DNA from: a virus
IMG/VR virus record: IMGVR_UViG_3300036792_000046
Coordinates: 1 to 51,347 of that record
Length of the DNA: 51,347 nucleotides
Strand: one strand, 5' to 3'
A program made the translations under genes and the position numbers. Within the stretch, counting starts at the first letter, position 1. Each line of letters begins with the position of its first letter. Under the pieces are notes generated by a model. The model ran no database searches, was not told the DNA's origin, and saw only the letters and a program-made list of their open reading frames with translations. Shown here in pieces: positions 13,459-20,431 of this stretch.

Positions 13459-13863
13459 ATGTACGACGTACTCGACCGGAGCAACCCTGTCCCGATCATC
13501 TTCGACAACGACACCTTCTTCGACATTTGCAGACAGTGGGAAGATACGACTACGGTTACCATCCTCATGGCCAACGAGGCGATGCAGAAGGCACGAGCAG
13601 CGGCTCATGTAGCACGCATGCAGACGAGGGCACAGCTCGCAGCTCTCGTACGTCCTTCGTACACAGCGACTCGACCTGTTCCCGAGACAGCGCCGATTCC
13701 AATCGTGGTCGACGACACCTTCACGATGGAACGTACGGGTCCTCAGCTCCTTATGGACCTGACGCTTCAGAAGCAGGAACTCGAGCTACCAGACTACCGC
13801 TTCCCGAAAATCCACAGGGCTGCGGGTCTCGTCTGCAAGGCCTGGAAGAAGCTGTTCAGGTGA
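13459..13863 (+). CDS. Hypothetical protein, 134 residues
   Basis: ATG 13459 follows CTAGGAGGAACG. An N-terminal beta-like part, an Ala/Arg-rich helix (QKARAAAHVARMQTRAQLAA), a Pro-rich linker and a basic C-terminal helix (KAWKKLFR). No family recognised. Confidence 0.6.
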   Translation: MYDVLDRSNPVPIIFDNDTFFDICRQWEDTTTVTILMANEAMQKARAAAHVARMQTRAQLAALVRPSYTATRPVPETAPIPIVVDDTFTMERTGPQLLMDLTLQKQELELPDYRFPKIHRAAGLVCKAWKKLFR

Positions 13864-14054
13864 GGCAGATCTACACGCCTCCGGGAACGGACGCGCAGAA
13901 GACACATGGCAGCATTATCGGCGATGCTGTCGTCCATGATCACTCGGCAGACGAGAAGTGCGGTACATGGAAGCATGTCCTTTACCGCGAGGGCAAAAAG
14001 GTCGATGAATGGGGCACCCATGGCCAGGGCCATCCTCCTAACGTTCAAAGATAA
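13860..14054 (+). CDS. Small His-rich protein, 64 residues
   Basis: GTG 13860 overlaps the previous TGA. The peptide is rich in His and Gly (VVHDHSADEKCG; WGTHGQGHPPN). It overlaps the next gene by 35 bases. Metal binding is possible but unproven. Confidence 0.5.
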   Translation: MRQIYTPPGTDAQKTHGSIIGDAVVHDHSADEKCGTWKHVLYREGKKVDEWGTHGQGHPPNVQR

Positions 14055-14565
14055 CGCCGCTGCTGAGGCCTTCGTCAAGGCTATGTGGCGAGCACAGAGT
14101 GGCGAAGAGGGCATCTCGCTGGAACAAGTCGGCGAGATCGGCCTCATCGCTGCCGCGTCGAGCAGGATCCAGTGGATGGTCGCTCGTCCTCTGCAGTACT
14201 GCAAATGCAAAATCGTACCTCACACGGGTCAGGGCAAGTTCGCTACCAAGTTCGAAAAGTGGCGACAGACAGAGCGCTACGGTTGGCACGTTCATGTGAA
14301 GTGCAACAAGCCGAGCTACTGGGTCGTGCGCGACTGGATCAAGCATCGCAAGGTCGGTCTCAACGATCTGCTACCAGAACTCAGGGAGGAAGTCGATGGC
14401 CACCGAGAAAGTGAGGGTGAACATAGTGGCGACAATGATACCGGCGCCACCCCCACTGACGAGTCTGCACTGGTACAAGTTGGATCTGCGTCGGGAGTTC
14501 CCGCAGGTGTCGACGCCCTGGAGGCAGCCGGAGCACTCAGTCCTGATGGAGATAGTCTTCCTTGA
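14020..14565 (+). CDS. Hypothetical protein, 181 residues, with long 3' overlap
   Basis: ATG 14020 starts MARAILLTFKDNAAAEAF. The first 125 residues look folded, with CKCKIVPHTGQGKF in the middle and RYGWHVHVKCNKPSYWVV after it (possible metal site or small alpha/beta domain); the last 57 residues, acidic and low in complexity, are read over the first 170 bases of the gene at 14396. Either this tail is real and doubly coding, or the annotated stop lies beyond the functional domain. Confidence 0.6.
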   Translation: MARAILLTFKDNAAAEAFVKAMWRAQSGEEGISLEQVGEIGLIAAASSRIQWMVARPLQYCKCKIVPHTGQGKFATKFEKWRQTERYGWHVHVKCNKPSYWVVRDWIKHRKVGLNDLLPELREEVDGHRESEGEHSGDNDTGATPTDESALVQVGSASGVPAGVDALEAAGALSPDGDSLP

Positions 14566-14728
14566 CGAGGATAGGGCCGTGGCCTTCGAGGCTAAGGTCA
14601 GGAAGCTTCTCGAGGACGACGACATGCAAGTAGTTAGCGAGACGGAAGTCCGCGACATACTTGCATCAATGACTCCTGGAGATCCACTCCAGGCGACAAG
14701 AGAAGGAGATGGCAGTGCTACGAGGTAA
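14396..14728 (+). CDS. Hypothetical protein, 110 residues
   Basis: ATG 14396 has a strong site, CAGGGAGGAAGTCG, even though it lies inside the previous gene. Predicted alpha/beta (HSVLMEIVFLDEDRAVAFEAKVRKLL), ferredoxin-like in length and pattern. It overlaps the secreted-protein gene downstream by 20 bases. Confidence 0.6.
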   Translation: MATEKVRVNIVATMIPAPPPLTSLHWYKLDLRREFPQVSTPWRQPEHSVLMEIVFLDEDRAVAFEAKVRKLLEDDDMQVVSETEVRDILASMTPGDPLQATREGDGSATR

Positions 14729-16187
14729 ACTCCTCGCCGCAACAGCGGCAGCACTACCGGCGCTCTTCCTGATTGCAGGAGCAGCGCAAGCAAGTCCCAG
14801 TCCTACGCCTACCACTCCAGGTGGTCTGACAACGCTACAACCGGCCGCGTCAACATCTCAGCCAGGTGACGTGGTACCTGGAGGCCTCGTTCTCCAACAG
14901 TTCGCCCACAACAAGACAGGGAGCAACAGCGACCTCGGAAGTTTGGCGAAGGCCAACCAGGTGACCCCTGCTACTTCCAACTACGAGTACTCGGTTCTTG
15001 GCGTTTCGGTCTCCGGCTCGGAGCAGTGGGGTACGGTCGAAGAGAACAACGACACGACCGCTTACCCGGTTGGCAACAACCAGGGCACTACCGAGTCCGA
15101 CAGCATCTGGTACGGAGGCCAACACTCCCTCCAGAACTTCGTGGTCTCGGGTACCTGTGAGCCGGGCAACGCATCGTGTACGTCCAACCCTCTCATCGAG
15201 ATCACCGTCATCACAGGCCAGCAGTACTGCAAGTCGGGCCTGCACGCATGCTACGAGGTGCAGACTTGGAAGAACGGTGTCTGGACGCACTCCGACGGCT
15301 ACGTGGATCTCACCACGGGCTACCAGGGCGGTTGGCCGTCAGACGGGACGAAGCACTTCGGAGACCACGCGGACATCACGCTAGGTTTCCTGAAGTCCTT
15401 CGGACGACTGAACCTGGTCGCTGACGGTCATGGTACCACCAACATCGTCGGCTACATCCCTACTAGCTACTGGGGTCAGTCGACATCGTACGGCTTCGGG
15501 AACATCACCGAGGAGTCGCTCCAGACTGAGGTCTTCGAGGCCAACCCGAACTGGACCACTGCTCCGATCCCGTCGATGAACTACACCTACACCAACTGGG
15601 CAGACAGCAACGGAAACACGCTGCCTACTCCAACAGTGGACAGTCCTTACTCGCTCGTCAGTTCGAACTCGACGGGCTACGTCGTCTCAGGAGGCAATGG
15701 ACCTACTCAGACATCAGCGCCGTTCTACGGGCCATCCGAAGCGGACGCAGACAACCCCGGTCTGAGCGGCTACGGGACCTGCCTCGGCAACTCCGGTAAC
15801 TCTCAGACCAACGGCAACCACATCGTCATTTGGGACTGCGGCAGTGCTGGCAAGGCGCAGCAGTTCAACTTCGATCCCAACACTGGCTACCTCCAGACGC
15901 AAGACGGCGGAGCCAATGGCAAGTGCATCGACGATCCGGGTAACAGCACCGTGAACGACACGAAGGTCGTACTCGAACCGTGCGGTACCTCCGGAACCGT
16001 CTGGTCACTAGCTCTGGTCAGCGGTAGCAACTACGTCAAGTACGTGGGCGGTAGCAACGGCAACATGTGCCTCATGGACTTGAACGGTAGCGACACCAAC
16101 GGTCAGCAGGTCGAAGTGGCAGGCTGCAACAACTCCACCTGGCTCCAGTGGGATGCATTCTCCACTTGGGGCTACAACTTCCCGTAG
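14709..16187 (+). CDS. Large secreted protein with C-terminal ricin-B-like lectin domain
   Basis: The 492-residue product begins with a clear Sec signal peptide (basic start, hydrophobic core, AQAS cleavage near residue 29) and a Ser/Thr/Pro linker. Residues ~90-300 form a Trp/Gly/Tyr-rich beta domain containing VGYIPTSYWGQS and GNITEESLQTEVFE; the layout recalls the neprosin (DUF239) fold, an idea that needs a profile search. Residues ~350-490 carry two to three repeats of the beta-trefoil type (GKCIDDPGNS, NMCLMDLNGSDTNGQQVEV), typical of carbohydrate-binding ricin B domains. A phage-encoded secreted lectin is unusual; it may bind the host wall or mucus or block superinfection. Codons suggest high expression. 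Confidence 0.75.
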   Translation: MAVLRGKLLAATAAALPALFLIAGAAQASPSPTPTTPGGLTTLQPAASTSQPGDVVPGGLVLQQFAHNKTGSNSDLGSLAKANQVTPATSNYEYSVLGVSVSGSEQWGTVEENNDTTAYPVGNNQGTTESDSIWYGGQHSLQNFVVSGTCEPGNASCTSNPLIEITVITGQQYCKSGLHACYEVQTWKNGVWTHSDGYVDLTTGYQGGWPSDGTKHFGDHADITLGFLKSFGRLNLVADGHGTTNIVGYIPTSYWGQSTSYGFGNITEESLQTEVFEANPNWTTAPIPSMNYTYTNWADSNGNTLPTPTVDSPYSLVSSNSTGYVVSGGNGPTQTSAPFYGPSEADADNPGLSGYGTCLGNSGNSQTNGNHIVIWDCGSAGKAQQFNFDPNTGYLQTQDGGANGKCIDDPGNSTVNDTKVVLEPCGTSGTVWSLALVSGSNYVKYVGGSNGNMCLMDLNGSDTNGQQVEVAGCNNSTWLQWDAFSTWGYNFP

Positions 16188-16198
16188 TCTCGTCAAGG

Positions 16199-16245
16199 TG
16201 GGGCGCGCATACCTCCAATCACGCGCACTCACGAAGGGAACAATC
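16199..16245 (+). promoter_or_regulatory. GGGGCGCGCAT leader hairpin, copy 1
   Basis: GGGGCGCGCATACCT is followed by CACGCGCACTCACGAAGGGAA and the start codon at 16246. GCGCG can pair with CGCGC. A related block precedes the start at 26849, so this is a repeated 5' leader, ending in the ribosome site in both places. Confidence 0.5.
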
Positions 16246-17226
16246 ATGCAGGGCAAGCGCCTCATCGGCATCGCGAGTATCGCACTCGCCGCCGCAACGA
16301 CGATGGGTATCGGTTCCGCTGTCGTAGCCAACGCTGCCACGACGGTGTCCGCTAGCACGTCGGTAACCAACCATCCAGATACCACCGCTGCTCCGACCCA
16401 GGGGTCATGTGAAAGCAGTCCGGGCGGCTTCGTCTGGGCACACGACTTCTACACCAGCAAGATTACGGCGATCGAAGAAGCCAATCCGGCCAACACATGG
16501 AACGTGACCATCACCGATAACGGTACGTTCGACGGCTTCGCCGACCCGAACACGTGCCAGACTCTCCAGTCCGTAGGATCACTGAGCGGGAACTACGAGC
16601 TGACCGTCACCTCGGATACCGCTCCGAACGCATCGGGTCTGAAGTCGAACTACGACGGCGCGGTGTCAACGAACACGATGGTTGCCGACCTGTTCAACAA
16701 CAAGCAGACCAACATCGTCGGCGGCGCGTACAACTTCTCGTACCAGAACGGGCACTACGTTCAGGACACCTCCGGCCAGCACGGCAGCGTGATCGCGTCG
16801 CGTTTCAGCGCACCATTCACCATGAAGAACATGCTGTCGAGCAAGTGCATGAACGTCACTGACGGTGTGTACGTGGCAGGCGGCGAGATCAACCAGTATA
16901 CCTGCAACGCTGTTTGGCATGGCAAGGTGGCCGGTGCGCAGACCTTCGTGCGGGAAGACTCTGCGGAAGGTCGCTCGTACCTGCTCGCCGTGAGCCCTGA
17001 TGGGAGTCACCCTGCGTTCTTCGTTCAGGCAACCCTCAAGGCTGCCTCGCTATCTCTGACAACTGCTCCGGTTCCGTACACCTACAAGACCGGCGGCTTC
17101 TTCAACTGGAACGGTCTCAACGCCGACGACCAGGCCTTCAGCAAGTCGAACCTCACACACATCGTCGGTTACCCTGACACCGGCGCCTCCAACCAGCGTT
17201 TCACGGCTATCAACACCGCCGCGTAA
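16246..17226 (+). CDS. Second large secreted protein, partial lectin-like
   Basis: The 326-residue product has a signal peptide (MQGKRLIG..., cleavage at ANAA near residue 31). Two cysteine pairs punctuate a beta-rich body, including SSKCMNVTDGVYVAGGEINQYTC, which matches the single-repeat pattern of a ricin-type trefoil (C-hydrophobic-V/D...N-x-Q-x-x-x-C). It follows the first secreted gene after a 58-base leader and shares the repeated phrases TNIVG and APVPYTY / APIPSMNYTY with it, so the two seem distantly related and are probably exported as partners. Function not established. Confidence 0.7.
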   Translation: MQGKRLIGIASIALAAATTMGIGSAVVANAATTVSASTSVTNHPDTTAAPTQGSCESSPGGFVWAHDFYTSKITAIEEANPANTWNVTITDNGTFDGFADPNTCQTLQSVGSLSGNYELTVTSDTAPNASGLKSNYDGAVSTNTMVADLFNNKQTNIVGGAYNFSYQNGHYVQDTSGQHGSVIASRFSAPFTMKNMLSSKCMNVTDGVYVAGGEINQYTCNAVWHGKVAGAQTFVREDSAEGRSYLLAVSPDGSHPAFFVQATLKAASLSLTTAPVPYTYKTGGFFNWNGLNADDQAFSKSNLTHIVGYPDTGASNQRFTAINTAA

Positions 17227-17237
17227 CGCTCTAACGT

Positions 17238-17291
17238 CCGGTTCGGTCTTTCATCAGGGAAGTATCTGGTGAACTCCAAAGACCGAACCGG
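17238..17291 (+). terminator. Long hairpin after the secreted genes (AACGTCC-type, copy 3)
   Basis: CCGGTTCGGTCTTT (17238-17251) pairs perfectly with AAAGACCGAACCGG (17278-17291) around a 26-base loop. The left flank is AACGTCC, as in the hairpins at 4043 and 5860, and the right flank is GGCCTTAGGG. There is no T-run, so it may be a processing or regulatory hairpin rather than a simple terminator. Confidence 0.6.
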
Positions 17292-17322
17292 GCCTTAGGG
17301 TGTTACAAAGTAAAGAATGCCC

Positions 17323-17352
17323 TTGTGGAACCCAAATGAGACCCTATATAAT
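17323..17352 (+). promoter_or_regulatory. Sigma-70-type promoter of the replication block
   Basis: TTGTGG (17323-17328), an 18-base spacer and TATAAT (17347-17352), about 20 bases before the start at 17373. The leader is short and includes ACAAGGAG as ribosome site. Confidence 0.65.
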
Positions 17353-17372
17353 TAAGATACAAGGAGTAAGAT

Positions 17373-18596
17373 ATGCAGGGGGTGGGTATGCTTGGCGATC
17401 TCGTGCACGAAATCCATGTTTCAGAACTCAGGTCATATCGCGGCTGCCGTCGTCGTCACGATTGGGCCTTCAACCAGAATCTGCAACCACCCGTAACTCC
17501 GACACCGCTCGAGTTCGGTATCGCTTTCCACAGGGCGATGCAAGTGATGTACGATCCCAAGACTTGGCATCTCGACAAGTATGCGCTGGGAGTTCGTGCC
17601 GAGACTGCCTTCATCGAAGCCTGCAAAGAGCAACGGCGTGAGTTCATCCGCCTAACCGAGAAGTACGGTCTTTCCGATGAGGAAGAGAAGGACTACGAGA
17701 CTAACCTCGAACTCGGCGTCGGAATGGTTCGCTGGTACGCAAAGACACACCTCGTACAGAGCGAGTTTGCCCCTGTGGAAGTCGAGGCTAAGTTTCGCGT
17801 TCCCGTCCTCGATGAGAATGGCGTTCAGCTTCGATGTGCATGCAAGCGATGCAAGGCGAAGATTGCGACACTGTCAGGTACAGAGCTACACGAGCTCGCC
17901 AAGCAGTGTCAAGCAGACGGTTACGCCGAGCACGCATTGCCTGTCGTCTACGAAGGTCGCATCGACGCACTTGTTCTAGACCAGTTTGGAGGATACTGGA
18001 TTCTAGACTGGAAGACGACGATGCGTATGATGACCGAAGATTCGGATGTCATACTCGAAGTCGATGACCAGGTAGCTTCATACTGCTGGGCATTCCGCGT
18101 AGCTATGGGCTTGAACATTAGGGGGTTCAAGTACGTTGAGCTTCGCAAGGACTGGCCTAAGCCTCCGACAAGGAACAAGACTACTAGACTTGGTTGCGCC
18201 TTCTCGGTAAGCAAGTCGCAAGGAACAGACTACGAGACGTTCAAGGCTACTGTGATGGTCGAGGACCCTGTAGCATTCCGAGATGGTTTGTACGACGGAT
18301 TTCTCAATTGGCTTAAGGACGAAGGCATGCGCTTCATGCAAGTGCATACCGTTTACAAGCCTCCGCAGACGCTCGACAACATCGGTCACTACATCTACCT
18401 GCAGACTAAGGAAATGATCTCAGGCCCAGTGGTCTATCCTAGTCCTGGCAGGTTCACATGTAACTGGTGCCACTTCCAGGGACCATGCATCGACAAGACG
18501 GCAGGCAGGGATTACCAGTACGCGCTCGATACGATGTACGAAGTCAAACCTAGGTACTACGAACTACAGCAGCCTTCCACTGACAGGCGCATATAG
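17373..18596 (+). CDS. Cas4/RecB-like PD-(D/E)XK nuclease
   Basis: The 407-residue product has the RecB-family motifs in order: FGIAFHRAM (active-site His), YEGRIDALV (Asp), WILDWKTT (D-x-K), and DDQVASYCWAF (Q-x3-Y). One cysteine at residue 25 plus a C-terminal CNWCHFQGPC give the four-cysteine pattern of an iron-sulfur cluster as in Cas4/AddB. A CACKRC insertion in the middle adds further cysteines and is unusual. It should act as a DNA exonuclease supplying single strands for the annealing protein encoded two genes later. Confidence 0.85.
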   Translation: MQGVGMLGDLVHEIHVSELRSYRGCRRRHDWAFNQNLQPPVTPTPLEFGIAFHRAMQVMYDPKTWHLDKYALGVRAETAFIEACKEQRREFIRLTEKYGLSDEEEKDYETNLELGVGMVRWYAKTHLVQSEFAPVEVEAKFRVPVLDENGVQLRCACKRCKAKIATLSGTELHELAKQCQADGYAEHALPVVYEGRIDALVLDQFGGYWILDWKTTMRMMTEDSDVILEVDDQVASYCWAFRVAMGLNIRGFKYVELRKDWPKPPTRNKTTRLGCAFSVSKSQGTDYETFKATVMVEDPVAFRDGLYDGFLNWLKDEGMRFMQVHTVYKPPQTLDNIGHYIYLQTKEMISGPVVYPSPGRFTCNWCHFQGPCIDKTAGRDYQYALDTMYEVKPRYYELQQPSTDRRI

Positions 18597-18752
18597 ATGA
18601 CACCGATCAGGCACATGCGTTATACCGAGCTAGCTGCACGTAAAACGGAACTAGAGAAGATACTTGACGTTCTCATGAACAATACCGAAGATGACGTACG
18701 TCGAGAACTGAACGAGATCAACTACCTAATGGCCCCAAGGAGGAACGAGTAA
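18597..18752 (+). CDS. Very small coiled-coil protein, 51 residues
   Basis: ATG 18597 directly follows the nuclease stop, and its stop overlaps the next ATG (TAATG). The peptide is helical and charged (LAARKTELEKILDVLMNN). Role unknown; likely a genuine coupled gene. Confidence 0.5.
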   Translation: MTPIRHMRYTELAARKTELEKILDVLMNNTEDDVRRELNEINYLMAPRRNE

Positions 18753-19750
18753 TGCCACTTCCAAAGCTTGACACGGACAACATGCCTATGGCTAGCACTG
18801 CACAGCTAGGTCCCGAAGGCGAAGCGGCTCAGGACGATGTCTTTCAGAACCAGACGGTGACACAGGTGCTAGGTGAAGACGACCCGAGTACTGACGCAGG
18901 TAACGAGAAACTACCTGCGGAACCGAAACGTGGAGATGTAGCAGAGGCTAAACCAGCAGTACGCATGTTCGCTGGTGTACCTATGGCACCTGCCAAAAGC
19001 GTCAAGACTCCGAACATCAACACGCTTCTCTACGGACGTCCTGGCTCTGGCAAGACCTTCCTCACGGCGACAGCCGAGCTGTGTAAGTTCATGGCACCGA
19101 TGTTGTACGTCTCCTGCGAAGCGGGTTCATCGACCGTTCGCCAGGTAGCACCTGACATCATGATCCTTCCCGATCCCGAAGTCCGTGGTTCGGTGACCTG
19201 GGAAGAGTTCGAGGCCGTCTACGACGAGCTCGACCGTCAGTGCTACAACTCGAAGGACCTGCCCGACTTCCGCACCGTTGCCGTCGACACGGGAACCGAG
19301 CTGCAGAAGATCAACATGAACTGGGTCATGGGACAGACCCTCAAAGACCACCCCGATCGTGACCCTGACGTTCCAGGCCTTCACGACTGGGGCAAGTCGA
19401 CGAACAGGATGAGGTCAACAATCAGGCGCTTCCGCGACCTACCGCTGAACTTCATCTTCGTTTGTCACGAGCAGGAAGAGCGCGACAACCGTGGCCTCTT
19501 GTGGAAGAAGCCCGACCTCCCAGGCAAGCTGGCGAACCAGGCAGCCGCCTTCTTCGACCAGGTCATGTACCTATACACCAAGCAGGTGTCAGAAGGGAGC
19601 GAGACCGCAGCGACGGATATTAAGCGCGTACTCATGACAGGCGCGCTGGAGGGATATGTCACCAAGGACAGGTCAGGATACCTCCCACTACTGATGGTAG
19701 ACCCGAACATGACCGACATCTTCAACCTCATCACGACAGGACACAAGTAA
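18752..19750 (+). CDS. RecA-like ATPase, Sak4-type annealing protein
   Basis: The 332-residue product has an acidic disordered lead of ~80 residues and then Walker A YGRPGSGKT, a Walker B-like FRTVAVDTGTE, and FIFVCHEQEE. This is the compact AAA_24/RecA-fold protein found beside ssDNA-binding proteins in many phages, of which Sak4 is the tested example; Sak4 promotes single-strand annealing and recombination. The gene is followed after 2 bases by a DUF669-like ssDNA-binding protein, the usual partner. Confidence 0.85.
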   Translation: MPLPKLDTDNMPMASTAQLGPEGEAAQDDVFQNQTVTQVLGEDDPSTDAGNEKLPAEPKRGDVAEAKPAVRMFAGVPMAPAKSVKTPNINTLLYGRPGSGKTFLTATAELCKFMAPMLYVSCEAGSSTVRQVAPDIMILPDPEVRGSVTWEEFEAVYDELDRQCYNSKDLPDFRTVAVDTGTELQKINMNWVMGQTLKDHPDRDPDVPGLHDWGKSTNRMRSTIRRFRDLPLNFIFVCHEQEERDNRGLLWKKPDLPGKLANQAAAFFDQVMYLYTKQVSEGSETAATDIKRVLMTGALEGYVTKDRSGYLPLLMVDPNMTDIFNLITTGHK

Positions 19751-19752
19751 CC

Positions 19753-20238
19753 ATGGCAATCAAAGTCAACGTCTCAGACCAGGAAAACAAGTCAGGCGAG
19801 TACGTTCCACTTCCGGCAGGCAACTTCCACTGCGTCATCACCGACGTCGACCCGCGCGAGAGCAACTCTGACGCCAACCCTGGCAAGCCGATGCTCTACT
19901 TCACGATGAACATCCAGGACGGCCCGTACGCCGAAAGGGTCATGGGCGTCAACGCCTGCTGTTGGGACGGCGCGCTCTACACGATCATCGGCATCCTGAA
20001 GGCCATCGGTGAGTACGACAACTGCAAGCAGGGTGGCGGTCTCAACATCCCCGACGCGCCGGAGTTCTACCTCGGTCGTGACCTGATGGTGCGTCGTGGT
20101 GTGAACCAGAAGAAGAAGAAGGAAAACCCGGACGACAACCCGGAGATGTGGATCGAGGTGCGCGGCTTCGCCAAGTACGAAGGCGCAGCGTCGAAGACCA
20201 GTACTAACACTGGCGGTTCGAAAGACCTTCTCCCGTAG
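19753..20238 (+). CDS. DUF669-like single-stranded DNA-binding protein
   Basis: The 161-residue product (GEYVPLPAGNFHCVITDVDPR, then KPMLYFTMNIQDG, then a basic/acidic C-terminal region) has the length and OB-fold-like strand pattern of the DUF669 family, which often accompanies Sak4-type ATPases. The position after the ATPase gene supports the call. Codons are strongly C/G-ending, fitting a protein needed in large amounts. It would coat single-stranded DNA during replication and recombination. Confidence 0.75.
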   Translation: MAIKVNVSDQENKSGEYVPLPAGNFHCVITDVDPRESNSDANPGKPMLYFTMNIQDGPYAERVMGVNACCWDGALYTIIGILKAIGEYDNCKQGGGLNIPDAPEFYLGRDLMVRRGVNQKKKKENPDDNPEMWIEVRGFAKYEGAASKTSTNTGGSKDLLP

Positions 20239-20242
20239 CCAT

Positions 20243-20274
20243 GGTTAGCCTGTTACCTCCTTGGCAGGCTAACC
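20243..20274 (+). terminator. Hairpin after the ssDNA-binding gene
   Basis: GGTTAGCCTG (20243-20252) pairs with CAGGCTAACC (20265-20274) around a 12-base loop, four bases after the previous stop. CCTTCG follows, so the T-tract is poor; it may attenuate rather than fully stop transcription. Confidence 0.6.
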
Positions 20275-20279
20275 CTTCG

Positions 20280-20404
20280 ATGGTGGTCGAGTCGCGGCGT
20301 AAGGGCCGGCATACACCGTTTCATCGGCACGCTGATCCCGCTCCCCCCCCAGGGACAGTGTGAGTCCGAGAGCAGAGAGCGACTGGACGGGCCGGAGCCA
20401 CCAT
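20280..20404 (+). ncRNA. Structured leader of unknown type before the primase-helicase gene
   Basis: ATGGTGG (20280-20286) pairs with CCACCAT (20398-20404), and AGTCGC (20290-20295) with GCGACT (20379-20384), closing a 125-base domain. Inside, GCGT/ACGC (20297-20300/20329-20332), GCCG/CGGC and GGAC/GTCC (20353-20366) can pair, and GGGCCGG occurs twice. A run of eight C lies at 20343-20350. The design is like a riboswitch or ribozyme domain, but no known motif was recognised. Confidence 0.45.
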
Positions 20405-20431
20405 ATACACGTGAATTGAGCGGAGCCATGA

